Numbered from the stretch's first letter, positions 28,691-38,450 are shown. The stretch: DNA of 64,000 nucleotides from Shewanella oneidensis MR-1 (GCF_000146165.2 NC_004347.2:3038001-3102000); one strand, 5' to 3'. Numbers and translations: made by a program. Notes: a model not told the origin generated them from the sequence alone.

Positions 28691-29745
28691 GTTATGGTCA
28701 GTTTATCTTTGTTTGCATCTCCCCTTTGACCGCTATTAAGTCGGCTAAAATATCCAGGAGGATGGCCTATCCAATGCTTAAAGGATTGACGAAAATGACT
28801 CACGTCGCTGTAACCTAGGCTTTCAGCAATCGCTTCAATATCTAGCTCATTGGCTAAAATCAACTCAACCGCCCGCTGACAACGCACCTGATCGACTAAA
28901 CGCTGATAGCTCGATCCCAATTGCGCGAGCCTTCGTCGAAAACTGCGATCGCTCATATGCAGTTGAGCCGCCATTTCATCTAAATGTGGCACATCGGGAA
29001 ACTGAGCACGGATCGCCTTCAGCACAGTTTCAATTAAAGAAGTGGTAGAGACTAAAGATGTTATCTCAGTCCCTTCTGGGAAAGGATAATTGATGTCAAG
29101 AGCTAGATAATTAAGGGAAATACTCCACTCGTAATATTCACAATTAAATTGTACTTTAGCGCCCGTTGCCACCGATAAAAAACTGCCATCCCGTACGGGC
29201 TCGGCTAAATTAATTTGAGTCAGGCGTATTTCCGCCCCAGTTAACTCCCTCGCCAATCCCAACAACGAACCTATACTGTGGAGGAACTGAAAACCATATT
29301 GTTCTTTATCAATACGACCCGTATTGAGCCAACGAATGCAAACACTTTCATCTTCTAGGCGTATCAGAGAATCAGTAAAGCTGCCAACCAAACTCGGGTG
29401 ATTAATCACAAACTGTAAGCAGGCTTGCAATGAGGTAAGCTCGGCAAGATGAGGCAATAAGACATCTAAACTATTCACCCGGTAACTCAGCCCTAATTTT
29501 GTACCAATATCGGGATCGCCACCCTGTAAACGTAAAAACTCCATTGCATATTCCACCTGCCATACATACACAAACTGGCAATGAGTGAGCTCTGCTCGTC
29601 CAATACCTATATGTGCACACACTTGCTCAAGAGCCTTATCACCTAAATGCGAGGCAATAAAATCGAGAATATTACGTAGCTCGAATGCAGGGTAGGTTTG
29701 GTCACCTACCATCAGGTTCGTCTTGTAATCGACGCGCTGTAACAT
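28684..29745 (-). CDS. AraC-family transcriptional regulator
   Basis: This 353-residue DNA-binding protein has an N-terminal PF12625-type ligand domain (about residues 20-210) and a C-terminal AraC/XylS double helix-turn-helix (about 245-340). LDEMAAQLHMSDRSFRRRL forms the first HTH and IEAIAESLGYSDVSHFRQSF the second. The architecture is that of OruR/ArgR/GbuR-like regulators rather than sugar-responsive AraC. It faces the haem lipoprotein genes and is followed upstream by sohB in the same direction with its own terminator between. Target and ligand are unknown. Confidence 0.92.
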   Translation of the reverse strand: MLQRVDYKTNLMVGDQTYPAFELRNILDFIASHLGDKALEQVCAHIGIGRAELTHCQFVYVWQVEYAMEFLRLQGGDPDIGTKLGLSYRVNSLDVLLPHLAELTSLQACLQFVINHPSLVGSFTDSLIRLEDESVCIRWLNTGRIDKEQYGFQFLHSIGSLLGLARELTGAEIRLTQINLAEPVRDGSFLSVATGAKVQFNCEYYEWSISLNYLALDINYPFPEGTEITSLVSTTSLIETVLKAIRAQFPDVPHLDEMAAQLHMSDRSFRRRLAQLGSSYQRLVDQVRCQRAVELILANELDIEAIAESLGYSDVSHFRQSFKHWIGHPPGYFSRLNSGQRGDANKDKLTITS

Positions 29746-29883
29746 GGAATATCCTTAATGTGATTTGTTCAGCTTTTAATTCCCTAGGTGATTAGTTGTA
29801 TAAGATCTCGCTTATTTTGAATAGTCTTAAACCAAACTTAATGTTTAAAAAATGTATTATTTTATTTCATACCCAATCTAATA

Positions 29884-29914
29884 AAAAACGCCTGCTCGAA
29901 GGCAGGCGTTTTTA
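29884..29914 (-). terminator. Terminator of sohB
   Basis: AACGCCTGC pairs perfectly with GCAGGCGTT over a 6-base loop, extended by A- and T-runs on both sides. On the minus strand it follows the sohB stop by 25 bp. Confidence 0.88.
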
Positions 29915-29938
29915 TGCGGTATTAAGCTATATCATCGC

Positions 29939-30967
29939 CTACACAGGACGATTTTTCTCTACCAGACGATTAAAAATGGCATTAACAGAAAGCGAAGCAC
30001 CATGGGCGATTTTATCAGCTAGTTTTTTGCGCACCTGGTAACGCAGCTTATACACGGTACGTTCGCCAGCTAAATGCATTAACACATCATCACTGGTTGA
30101 AATCGCATCGATAAGGCCCAGTTCAATCGCCTGTTGACCATACCAATGCTCACCCGTGGCCACCTTAGCCAAATCGAGTTGAGGGCGATACTTACTCACA
30201 AAAGCTTTAAACAGCACATGGGTTTCTTCCAGCTCCTGTTGAAACTTCTGTCTGCCCTCGTCAGTGTTTTCACCAAATACGGTCAAAGTGCGTTTAAAGT
30301 CACCTGCAGTATGTTGCTCATAATCGATTTCGTGTTTTTTCAATAAACGGTTGAAGTTAGGTAACTGGGCAACAACACCGATAGAACCAACTATAGCAAA
30401 TGGCGCGGCATACACTTTATTGGCCACACAGGCCATCATGTAACCACCGCTGGCAGCAACTTTATCCACGCAAACCGTTAAAGGAATATCAGCCTGACGT
30501 AAACGGTCAAGCTGGCTCGACGCAAGACCATAGCCATGCACCATTCCGCCACCACTCTCGACATTAACGACAACTTCGTCGCCCTTTTCAGCAATGGTTA
30601 AAATTGCGCTAATTTCCTCACGCAGTGAGGCAACCTCAGCGGCATCAATACTGCCTTTAAAATCAACAACAAAAACCTTTCCTTTGCTCTCTCCCTCGTC
30701 TGCCTTTTCCTTCGCCTTCTCTTCTGCTTTGAGTTGCTTTTCATAGGCTTTAAACTGCTTTTTAGTCAACAGTTCTTCCTTCAAGCTATGCTTTAGCTCT
30801 TCCAATTCTTCAGAAAAATTGGTGATCCTTAACTCACCCTTATCCGATTTGTGTTTTACTGTGGACGCCAAGACCACAATAATCACTGCAACAATCGCCA
30901 CAACGATCGTCACGGCTTTCGCTAAAAACATGCCATATTCGTATAGAAATTCCAAAGTACTCTCCAT
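29939..30967 (-). CDS. sohB: SohB, inner-membrane S49-family serine protease
   Basis: This 342-residue protease of the SppA/SohB family is anchored by one N-terminal membrane segment (about residues 15-35). A Glu/Lys-rich charged linker follows (about 50-95) and then the periplasmic protease domain. The Ser/Lys dyad fits S173 in AASGGY and K225 in GDFKRTL, spaced 52 residues apart as in E. coli SohB. E. coli sohB was found as a multicopy suppressor of degP (htrA), and signal peptide or membrane protein clean-up is the presumed role. AGAGT before the start is a weak ribosome binding site. Confidence 0.94.
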   Translation of the reverse strand: MESTLEFLYEYGMFLAKAVTIVVAIVAVIIVVLASTVKHKSDKGELRITNFSEELEELKHSLKEELLTKKQFKAYEKQLKAEEKAKEKADEGESKGKVFVVDFKGSIDAAEVASLREEISAILTIAEKGDEVVVNVESGGGMVHGYGLASSQLDRLRQADIPLTVCVDKVAASGGYMMACVANKVYAAPFAIVGSIGVVAQLPNFNRLLKKHEIDYEQHTAGDFKRTLTVFGENTDEGRQKFQQELEETHVLFKAFVSKYRPQLDLAKVATGEHWYGQQAIELGLIDAISTSDDVLMHLAGERTVYKLRYQVRKKLADKIAHGASLSVNAIFNRLVEKNRPV

Positions 30968-31023
30968 TGGGGCCTAAGCTTATCCGGTTAACTGCGCGCT
31001 ATTCTAACAGCCTAGAGCGCCAT

Positions 31024-31051
31024 AAAAAAACCCAGCGCAGGCTGGGTTTTT
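31024..31051 (-). terminator. Terminator of the lipase gene
   Basis: CCCAGC (31031-31036) pairs with GCTGGG (31041-31046), flanked by A7 and T5. It lies 17 bp beyond the lipase stop. Confidence 0.88.
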
Positions 31052-31067
31052 AGGATTTAACGCTGGA

Positions 31068-33551
31068 TTAGTTCGGACAGGTTGCTATCACGCTTGGATC
31101 GGTGACGAAAATAGTCGCTTCACCTTTACCCGCAGTCGATGCATAGGTCGCTACTTGGGTTTGCATTTCAACAGTCGCAGCCCCTGCCATACCGTCCGTA
31201 GAACTCTTCTCGCTTGGGTCAACAATGGAGCTGTGGTGACCTTTAGCAAAACGCACGGCACCAGTGCCTTTCGTCGTTGCATCAACACAAGGTAAGCCCA
31301 TTGCAGAGATCAGTGGCTCAGTGCCCGACAATGGGAAGTTATCCACGCGATTTGGTAGCACTTGGTCTGGCAAGTTTCCGTTACCATCACCTGCAACTTC
31401 AATTAAATGCACTGGTAATTTGGTCGCTTTTAACATAGCTGCATGGTTGATTGGGTCAGCCGAGTCCACCGCTGTTTGGACCGCAAAGGCAAAGGTAGGA
31501 ATAAACTGCGCGTACACCGCTTGTACTAATGCCGCATATTCCGGACTGCCTGGCTCGTATCCCGCGGTATTGGCTTTATCCACTAAGGCTTTGAACGTCG
31601 CAGAGGCCGTTACGTTATTAAAGAGTACTGGACCGAAGGTGGCAGAACCCGCGAAAGAACCTGCTAAACCACCCGCAGGGGCAACCAAAGAGGCCGCATT
31701 AATCGCATATGGATTAGGTAACGCTTCGCCCGTACTTGGATTTTTCATACCCGTGCTCGCGTAAGTCGCAAAGTCAGTTCCTACAATGCCACCTAAGCTT
31801 AAGCCCTGCGCGCTAATCTTAGTGACATCAAAAATTTGTGGTTTACTAGCCTGTGCAAGCCCCTGTGCTAATCCGCTTAGGGCTAAACGCACGCCTAGGT
31901 GATCCATGGTCGCTTGACGGAAGTTATCGCGCACGGACAGCGTGCTTGAGATATTCACAAATACCAATGGATTACCATTTTTAAAGGCATCGGGTGTACC
32001 AATAACCTCGCCGAAGGAAGGATCGGTTGCCGAAACTTCATAAATACCATCACCATTGGCATCAAATGAACGTGCACCATGTAAAGGCATATCGATAGCC
32101 ACAGTAGCAACACCCATAGCGGCATAGGAACCCGCATAGGCTAAAGACATTTCCTTACCGCCACCTAATCCATGCAGTGCAATTGTGGTTGGCCAGCCTG
32201 ACGTCGGCGGCGTAAAGGTCAAACCTTGCTGCTGATAGAAGGCCGCTAATTTGGTCGCATTAGGCATAGAAATCAGCACAGAAACCGTTTCGTAGCCTTT
32301 AACCGCTGGAATAGGGTTAAATTTGGTTAGATGTTTGGTTTTATCAACCGCGGTGCCATCGTCTAACAACCAAGTTTTACCCGCCATTAACGAGGGATTG
32401 GCTAACGCATCGGCTGGGTTAGTAATACCATTGGCAACAGCTTGCATACCAAAATTGGTCTGACTCAAGGTACCCGCTTGTAGTGCTAATAACACTGACA
32501 CAGGGCTATCGCCTTGGGCCTTCCAGCGACCATTGATTAATGGTTTACCTTCAGCAGATAAACAACTCACTGAAGAACACTCGCCGTAAATCGGCAGTTT
32601 AATTTTCGCGGTATACACATCCGCTAAACTTGAAACCACATAAGCAGCACCATCTGTAGGTGTCAATCCTGCTGCCTGTGCCACTGTAACCCCTGTAGGC
32701 GTCGGCATTTGCGCAAAACTAGGCGCATAAGGAGCACCCTGCGCCATCAACAGCTTTGTGGTTTCATAGACGTTTGCTACCGATTGAGTGGTAAACAAGC
32801 CTGAATAGGAAATGGTTGAAGTATCAACATTATGGGCCGCAGCAATGCCCTTTTCATAACTGTTGATTAAGGTTTGCAACATCAGCTGATCTGGCGTTTC
32901 TAGGGGTAACGTATTGATATCCATCTTCAACGTACCATAGGTTGTCGAAGAGGCAATGCCGCGTCCCTCAGAGTCTTGGATCAAATTGGTTGTCGCATAA
33001 ATATAAGATTGACCAGCCTTAAGGGGTTTTAGGGGAAGAATAACGACTTTTGAACCCGATGCAGTTGACACAAAATCGACGCCAAACTTAAGCTCTGCAC
33101 CGACCTTACAAGCCGATACTGACGGTTTGGCTTTACACTCAGGATCAGAGGACAAGGCGCCCCCCACGGTAGCCTCAAACATTCTCACCGCACCTGGTTG
33201 TGCTACAGATGCTGCAAGCAAGCTAAGTTGGGTACCATCATGATTTTTTGCTAAATCGATATCAATTGAAATAGGTGACGTCGTCGACCAACCATCTAAT
33301 GCACCCAGTGCAATCTGTGGATCGGTATAATTCCCCGAGCTTTCACCCGGAATAGACAAAGTACCATCCTTAGTGCCACTAAACAGTAGATCATTAGGTA
33401 AAGGCACTTTAGAAGTCGCTGGGTCGAACACCATATGGGATTCAGGGATGAGCGGCTCTGTCTTATCCTTGAGTTCGTTATAACTGTCCTCGCCACATCC
33501 TGTGAGGCCCAGTGCTGATGCAATCGCAACACACAAAATGAGTCTTTTCAT
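31068..33551 (-). CDS. Extracellular lipase of the Pla-1/cef family (VolA-like lipoprotein)
   Basis: This 827-residue secreted lipoprotein has its lipobox at LTGC, about residue 19. The family (TIGR03502) includes the surface-exposed lysophospholipase VolA of Vibrio cholerae. The alpha/beta-hydrolase nucleophile elbow GLSLGG puts the catalytic serine at about residue 585, following the oxyanion-type HGLGGGKEMSLAYAG. A late GHHSSIVDP segment offers the catalytic histidine. The first 350 residues hold the family-specific N-terminal domain (PLPNDLLFSG). It probably releases fatty acids from external lipids. It is monocistronic and divergent from the yciK-like gene. Confidence 0.92.
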   Translation of the reverse strand: MKRLILCVAIASALGLTGCGEDSYNELKDKTEPLIPESHMVFDPATSKVPLPNDLLFSGTKDGTLSIPGESSGNYTDPQIALGALDGWSTTSPISIDIDLAKNHDGTQLSLLAASVAQPGAVRMFEATVGGALSSDPECKAKPSVSACKVGAELKFGVDFVSTASGSKVVILPLKPLKAGQSYIYATTNLIQDSEGRGIASSTTYGTLKMDINTLPLETPDQLMLQTLINSYEKGIAAAHNVDTSTISYSGLFTTQSVANVYETTKLLMAQGAPYAPSFAQMPTPTGVTVAQAAGLTPTDGAAYVVSSLADVYTAKIKLPIYGECSSVSCLSAEGKPLINGRWKAQGDSPVSVLLALQAGTLSQTNFGMQAVANGITNPADALANPSLMAGKTWLLDDGTAVDKTKHLTKFNPIPAVKGYETVSVLISMPNATKLAAFYQQQGLTFTPPTSGWPTTIALHGLGGGKEMSLAYAGSYAAMGVATVAIDMPLHGARSFDANGDGIYEVSATDPSFGEVIGTPDAFKNGNPLVFVNISSTLSVRDNFRQATMDHLGVRLALSGLAQGLAQASKPQIFDVTKISAQGLSLGGIVGTDFATYASTGMKNPSTGEALPNPYAINAASLVAPAGGLAGSFAGSATFGPVLFNNVTASATFKALVDKANTAGYEPGSPEYAALVQAVYAQFIPTFAFAVQTAVDSADPINHAAMLKATKLPVHLIEVAGDGNGNLPDQVLPNRVDNFPLSGTEPLISAMGLPCVDATTKGTGAVRFAKGHHSSIVDPSEKSSTDGMAGAATVEMQTQVATYASTAGKGEATIFVTDPSVIATCPN

Positions 33552-33811
33552 TTTTTTTCCCCAAATCTTGTTGTAATAGTTTTGTTTTCCCCAAGAAATT
33601 AGTCACAATAGTGCAAAGCTATGACTAATAGGGCTTATGTTAGCCCCTAACTCATTTCAAGTTAACGTAAAAATATTGAGTTAGCCACAAGTTTGTCACA
33701 AACATTTTTGCTACCCATAACAAAGTTTCATTCATTTGTTTGAAACATGCGTTTAGCAGTTCGGCGACTCTAGAAGTGGCGGGCATTTTCGCCAAGAGGA
33801 ATAAAAGGCTC

Positions 33812-34549
33812 ATGTTGGAATATCAAGCAGCAAAAGATTTACTCAAAGGTAAAACAATTCTGGTCACTGGCGCAGGAGCTGGCATTGGTCGTGCGGCAGC
33901 TATCGAATTTGCCAAGCACGGTGCCACCGTGATTTTACTCGGTAAAACGGTCAAAAAACTCGAAGCCGTTTACGATGTTATCGAGCTAGCGGGTTATCCG
34001 ACACCAGCCATTGTGCCGCTGGATTTAAAGGGGGCAACCGAACAGAACTACCGCGATATGGCTGACACAATCAGCGAACAGTTCGGCCATTTAGATGGTT
34101 TACTGCATAATGCCAGCTTACTTGGCGCCCTAGGTCCGTTTGAACATATTGATATTCCTTCGCTTGAAGATGTTCTTAAAGTCAATGTCACCGCGCAAGT
34201 GATGTTGACCAAGGCATTACTGCCTGTGCTGCGTCAAGCCCCTAACGCCTCGATTATCTTTACCTCAAGCAGTGTCGGTCGTCAGGGCCGCGCCTACTGG
34301 GGCCCTTATGCCTTCTCAAAATTTGCTACCGAAGGCATGATGCAGGTACTCGCCCACGAATGCGATGGTACTTCAGTACGCGTTAACAGCATCAACCCAG
34401 GAGCAACGCGCACTGAAATGCGTGCCAAGGCCTATCCAGCTGAAAATCCATTCGATTTGAAAACACCTGAAGAGATTATGCCAACCTATCTGTATTTGAT
34501 GGGACAGGATTCTAGCGAGATTAATGGTCAACAATTTAACGCCCAATAA
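33812..34549 (+). CDS. yciK: YciK-like short-chain dehydrogenase/reductase
   Basis: This 245-residue cytosolic NAD(P)-dependent oxidoreductase has the cofactor loop VTGAGAGIG near residues 18-26, NAS at the beta-4 end, the SSSVG serine, and the YAFSK catalytic pair. The length and the PEEIMPTYLYLMG end match E. coli YciK. The frame opens 24 codons earlier, but the ATG at 33812 has AAAGG upstream and starts right before the conserved YQAAKDLLKGK. The substrate is unknown. Confidence 0.9.
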   Translation: MLEYQAAKDLLKGKTILVTGAGAGIGRAAAIEFAKHGATVILLGKTVKKLEAVYDVIELAGYPTPAIVPLDLKGATEQNYRDMADTISEQFGHLDGLLHNASLLGALGPFEHIDIPSLEDVLKVNVTAQVMLTKALLPVLRQAPNASIIFTSSSVGRQGRAYWGPYAFSKFATEGMMQVLAHECDGTSVRVNSINPGATRTEMRAKAYPAENPFDLKTPEEIMPTYLYLMGQDSSEINGQQFNAQ

Positions 34550-34609
34550 TTGCTGCTTGTTTTAAAATATCGCGTTTTCAGTGCATTAGCTTTGAGACAG
34601 AATTAATCT

Positions 34610-34642
34610 AAAAAGAAGGGAGCTTATTGCTCCCTTCTTTTT
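34610..34642. terminator. Bidirectional terminator between yciK and the BNR protein gene
   Basis: AAAAAGAAGGGAGC pairs perfectly with GCTCCCTTCTTTTT over a 5-base loop. The stop of the convergent gene overlaps the final bases. Confidence 0.92.
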
Positions 34643-35612
34643 AATTCTGACCAAGCTTGATTTTGGCAAAGTAAATCATGGTTTTAAACTTATCTTGCGC
34701 TTTATCGTCCTGAGTATCACTTCTCTCCAAATCAGAAACCATTGCCTGCTCATGGCTGGAGTAATAACTGACTAAAAGATCGTCACCATCAAGCACAATA
34801 CCTGCATAACTGGTGTCCCCTTGGGAAGGTAACGTCAGCCACTCATGGAGCTGGCCTGTATCCTGGTTAATCTCGACCAGTGCAGTGCGGATATCGCCTT
34901 CATATAAACGCACTACCGCCATCAAACGGGATTGATAGACAAACAGCACTGGCCCACCGATACGTTTATCGAGTGTTTGCCAAGTCCATTGCTTGAAAGG
35001 TGACAAGCTGTGACCCAGTAAACCTAAAAACTCGTCACTCCACACGGGATCGCGCCTTAATAAACAAAAACAACTCCCCTGGTGAAATACAAGCGAACTT
35101 TCATTCACGTAGCCCTGATTGTTAAAAACAGGCATCCAAGGCGTAAATTCGACACTGTCATCACTTTTATATAAGCGTGTATCCCCATCAGGCCCCGCTC
35201 GATACCCCACACCATAGAGTGCATCTTGATGCTCAGTTAAACGCCATAACCAGTAACCTTTATCAGCTACCGCCTGTGGTTCGGACCAATGTACGCCATC
35301 CTTTGAGCGCCAAAGATAGGACTGTAAACCTGATTTATCGTGCTGAGTACCGCCACCCAATAGCAACAACTCACCTCGAAATTCAATTAATTTGCCATCC
35401 CGTAAATCAGCATGAGCCGAAGTCAGCAGCGCCACACTTTGCCAAGTTTCCCCTGCATCATGGGAGCGAAGAATACGTAATGCACCATCGGGAGACACGT
35501 GGGCTGAGCCTTCTCGAAACACACAAAATAATGTCCCTTGGTATAACACCAGATCGGTAAAGGCATTATGCTCACCTTGCTCCCAAATTCGCTTGACTGA
35601 TACTAGCTCCAT
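34641..35612 (-). CDS. BNR/Asp-box beta-propeller protein, sialidase-like fold
   Basis: This 323-residue protein has repeated Asp-box-like turns, clearest in SHDAGETW near residue 50 and SKDGVHW near residue 105, which indicate a sialidase-type six-bladed propeller. The early FREG and the RDGKL segment resemble exo-alpha-sialidase motifs, but there is no signal peptide, so secretion by the Sec route is unlikely. Enzymatic activity cannot be assumed. It is a single gene bracketed by terminators, convergent with yciK. Confidence 0.75.
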   Translation of the reverse strand: MELVSVKRIWEQGEHNAFTDLVLYQGTLFCVFREGSAHVSPDGALRILRSHDAGETWQSVALLTSAHADLRDGKLIEFRGELLLLGGGTQHDKSGLQSYLWRSKDGVHWSEPQAVADKGYWLWRLTEHQDALYGVGYRAGPDGDTRLYKSDDSVEFTPWMPVFNNQGYVNESSLVFHQGSCFCLLRRDPVWSDEFLGLLGHSLSPFKQWTWQTLDKRIGGPVLFVYQSRLMAVVRLYEGDIRTALVEINQDTGQLHEWLTLPSQGDTSYAGIVLDGDDLLVSYYSSHEQAMVSDLERSDTQDDKAQDKFKTMIYFAKIKLGQN

Positions 35613-35672
35613 CGCTTATCTCCTCGTCATCGATAGGCTTGTTATAGCATAACCACCAGCTACAGAAAGCAA

Positions 35673-35694
35673 AAAAGGCCGCAAGCGGCCTTTT
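35673..35694. terminator. Terminator between the BNR gene and rluB
   Basis: AAAAGGCCGC pairs perfectly with GCGGCCTTTT around two A residues (probably a four-base loop in practice). It follows the rluB stop on the minus strand by 31 bp. Confidence 0.85.
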
Positions 35695-35725
35695 AACTGA
35701 GAAACTAAACATCACTCGAATGATA

Positions 35726-36601
35726 TTAACTGCGCTGACGTGTCGGCTTAGCTTTAGGCGTTGCTGTGACTTTATGCTTACGCACCGCGCGGCGAATTTT
35801 AGCGCTCTTCACCTGTGCACGGGCCACGCTGTGTTTATCAGCAGCCAGCATAGTGCGAGTTTCAGGCTCAAGGCCCGCCAGTTGACGCAGATAGTTAACT
35901 TGTTCTATCGGCAATTCAATCCAGCCACCACGAGGTAAGGATTTAGGTAATTCCACCATACCGTAGCGCACACGGATAAGACGGCTAACCTGCACCTCTT
36001 GTGATTCCCATAAACGGCGTACTTCGCGGTTACGACCTTCACGTAAACACACGTGCCACCATTGGTTCATGCCTTCACCACCCGCAGCTTTAATGGCATC
36101 AAATTGCGCCATACCATCTTCTAACATTACGCCAGTTCGCAGACGTTGTACCGCAGCCTCTGGCACTTCACCAAAGGTACGCACTGCGTATTCACGTTCA
36201 ACTTCGTTAGACGGATGCATCAAACGGTTTGCCAATTCACCATCAGAGGTAAACAGCAATAGGCCTGAAGTGTTGATATCCAGACGGCCTACCGCAACCC
36301 AGCGCGAATCACGCACTTTAGGCAAACGGTCAAACACAGTTGGGCGACCTTCAGGGTCTTTACGGCTACAAATCTCACCTTCGGGTTTGTGATAGGCCAG
36401 CACGCGGCAAATCACATCGTCGGCGGACTTAAGCGATATGGCTCGACCATCGATACGTACTTTTGCATCGGCTTCGATCCGATCGCCAAGATTGGCAATC
36501 ACGCCATCAATACTAACTCGGCCTGCAGCAATCCATGCCTCCATCTCACGACGGGAGCCATGGCCTGCACGGGCCAAGACTTTCTGCAATTTTTCACTCA
36601 T
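35726..36601 (-). CDS. rluB: RluB, 23S rRNA pseudouridine-2605 synthase
   Basis: This 291-residue RsuA-family enzyme converts a uridine in helix 89/90 of 23S rRNA (U2605 in E. coli) to pseudouridine. An N-terminal S4 RNA-binding domain (about residues 1-60) precedes the synthase domain, with catalytic D108 in [14 protein letters not shown]. The C-terminal tail is Lys/Arg-rich, as usual in RluB. It is the last recognisable host gene before the prophage. Confidence 0.94.
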   Translation of the reverse strand: MSEKLQKVLARAGHGSRREMEAWIAAGRVSIDGVIANLGDRIEADAKVRIDGRAISLKSADDVICRVLAYHKPEGEICSRKDPEGRPTVFDRLPKVRDSRWVAVGRLDINTSGLLLFTSDGELANRLMHPSNEVEREYAVRTFGEVPEAAVQRLRTGVMLEDGMAQFDAIKAAGGEGMNQWWHVCLREGRNREVRRLWESQEVQVSRLIRVRYGMVELPKSLPRGGWIELPIEQVNYLRQLAGLEPETRTMLAADKHSVARAQVKSAKIRRAVRKHKVTATPKAKPTRQRS

Positions 36602-36674
36602 TAGTTATATCTTCAATAAAATTCTTTTTGAAAACAAGGATTTTGTCACCTCGCATTCTGTATATTTTGTTTGC

Positions 36675-36696
36675 ATGTACACAGCTATGTACACAG
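36675..36696. repeat. Short direct repeat near the prophage edge
   Basis: ATGTACACAG occurs twice, separated by CT, in the AT-rich gap between rluB and the first prophage-side gene. Each copy contains the palindrome TGTACA. It could be a regulator or recombinase binding site. No att core could be shown. Confidence 0.35.
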
Positions 36697-36869
36697 TTCC
36701 AAAAGTGGTGTAATTATACGTTAATTGCAGTTAGTCGTACAGTGAGCCCTATTTTAATGAAAATGAAACACAACAGAACATTAAAAACTGTGATAATTTA
36801 ATGTTTGATTGGTATGTAATTTATTGATAATTGCATAATTAATGATTAGAAAAATTTCGTGAGGATTTT

Positions 36870-37412
36870 ATGAAACGTTTAGCGCTGATGGCTTTAATGG
36901 TTTCACTCGCAGGATGCGGTGGTGGCGGGGATGATGATGCTGGTGCAGATATCAAAAATTTGATTTCAAGCACAAATGCAGTTGACGGGAAAACGGTTAG
37001 ACCAAGTGATGCCGATTTGCCGCTGGTTATCGCTGTTGAGTCTCACTCTGCTGATATAGACAAAATCTTGTTGTCATTAGAACGTATCGAGCAAGTAGCC
37101 GGTTATCAGATAATTCGATATTCAAATGGCATAGAGCAAGCGGACATCACCATTAAATCATCAAATGTTGGCTGTCTGACTTCGATACCTATGGGTAATT
37201 GGCAATATACAATTGAAGTGGGTGACATGGCATCCTGCCCTAATGTCACTTTTGATTTGGTGGCCTATAAGATCTTCGGTTTAAATCGAACCGATAAAGA
37301 CTCTTATCGAGTGCTCAAATCTCAGAGCACATTGGCTGATAGCGCTTTGGCGACGATTTACAATAATCCACCCAACACCCCTATTTCTGAGTTGAACGTT
37401 ATCAGTAAATAA
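36870..37412 (+). CDS. Small lipoprotein at the prophage edge (candidate accessory gene)
   Basis: This 180-residue protein has a lipobox (SLAGCGGGG, lipidated Cys about residue 16). The mature part is Ser/Asp-rich, with two further cysteines (VGCLTS, ASCPN) that could form a disulphide. TGAGGA lies ahead of the ATG. It is the only plus-strand gene on the prophage side and ends flush against the last late gene (stop codons adjacent, no gap and no terminator between). An autonomous gene carried by the phage for the lysogen is likely, though a host origin cannot be excluded. No domain is recognised. Confidence 0.75.
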   Translation: MKRLALMALMVSLAGCGGGGDDDAGADIKNLISSTNAVDGKTVRPSDADLPLVIAVESHSADIDKILLSLERIEQVAGYQIIRYSNGIEQADITIKSSNVGCLTSIPMGNWQYTIEVGDMASCPNVTFDLVAYKIFGLNRTDKDSYRVLKSQSTLADSALATIYNNPPNTPISELNVISK

Positions 37413-38123
37413 CTACTGTGGGAAGTTACCCAAGTTTGGGAACTGCTCATAGTAAGACGCATCAATAACAGCGTAATTCATTACATCTGCAGGTTGATAA
37501 CGAGAAGGGCCACCGCGTGGCCCTTGCGTTTGTAGTGTCCATCCGTGCTGATAGCCGCCCTCACTACTGTTGTAAAACCCATTAAATCGAGAGTACTCAA
37601 CATAGTACTGCCCTGGCGTTCCTGCGTATTCAGAATCTACTCTGGCAATGGTTGGCTTGCAGGCTGGCTTAAAGCTGCAGTTGGTTCTGTGCTGGCCTTG
37701 CGAATAAATTACTTCTCCAAGCAGTTTTATTGATACCGGAGGCCTTGCGCTGTGAAAGCGCACATTTCCAGCAGTGTCATAAATGGCTAAGCCATACTTC
37801 GGCAAATTAATTGCTTTAGCCGAGGCAAAGACATAAATCCTTGCGGTACCGGAATACATCCAAGAACTAACTAAGCCTCTCCATGTGCTACCTGTGCCAT
37901 CAAGGATCACATGCAATGCTCTTAAATATGGGTATTGCTCTCCTTGGGTGTTGCAGTAGGTATAAATTTGAATATCGTAACCAACCGGAATACCAAACAG
38001 ATCGATATAAGTATCGGTACCATTGGTATGAGTTACGTCCTTGTAACCCCAATACATGAAGGTGGTTTCATAGGTACCTAAAAATAGCGATAGGTCCTTG
38101 TTGCGAATTTCTACACCGTACAT
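37413..38123 (-). CDS. Phage tail-tip/fibre-associated protein, unknown
   Basis: This 236-residue protein is at the end of the late operon, three bases after the 107-residue gene and downstream of J. Tyr, Gly and aromatic residues are abundant, without signal peptide or membrane segment. Such a pattern is common in small tail-tip or receptor-binding proteins. Six cysteines are scattered through it. No family is recognised. The position after J, where lambda carries lom and fibre genes, is the main clue. Confidence 0.7.
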   Translation of the reverse strand: MYGVEIRNKDLSLFLGTYETTFMYWGYKDVTHTNGTDTYIDLFGIPVGYDIQIYTYCNTQGEQYPYLRALHVILDGTGSTWRGLVSSWMYSGTARIYVFASAKAINLPKYGLAIYDTAGNVRFHSARPPVSIKLLGEVIYSQGQHRTNCSFKPACKPTIARVDSEYAGTPGQYYVEYSRFNGFYNSSEGGYQHGWTLQTQGPRGGPSRYQPADVMNYAVIDASYYEQFPNLGNFPQ

Positions 38124-38126
38124 AAA

Positions 38127-38450
38127 TCACCGAGAGTAAAAGAATGAAAGCAAGATTATGGTTACCCCAAATGCATCTTGCTCTAGTTCAAATGTGACTG
38201 TATTGCCTGTGATAGTCAGGCTGTTTATTTTTACTCTGAAAGTGCTACCTAAAGAAACCTCTTGATCAGGAGTGCTACGCTCTAATCCCCAAACGAACGA
38301 AAGCTTACCGCCAACGCCATTAGATGGCAGCGTGACGGAGTGAACGCCTGGGTAAAGGTCCTTTACACGTAAACACCAAAACAAATTGTATGGTGTCGCA
38401 TCGTAAAGCACCTCTTTGCCAGCGTTATAAACAGCAAGAGCATAACTCAT
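38127..38450 (-). CDS. Small phage protein downstream of J
   Basis: This 107-residue, probably beta-rich protein (repeated short hydrophobic strands, no membrane segment) starts inside the J stop codon (four-base overlap). That implies coupled translation and a tail-tip role. It begins MSYALAVYNAGKEVLYD. The following 236-residue protein has a similar opening strand and a KYGLAIYDTAGNVRFHSA segment, so the two may share a small domain. No known family is recognised. Confidence 0.7.
   Translation of the reverse strand: MSYALAVYNAGKEVLYDATPYNLFWCLRVKDLYPGVHSVTLPSNGVGGKLSFVWGLERSTPDQEVSLGSTFRVKINSLTITGNTVTFELEQDAFGVTIILLSFFYSR

Noticed and set aside
31264..31764. 166-codon frame antisense to the lipase
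   Set aside because: It is entirely within a well-supported gene on the other strand and its composition reflects the lipase codons.
36602..36869. attL core for the prophage
   Set aside because: The other prophage end is outside the window, so no duplicated core can be demonstrated.
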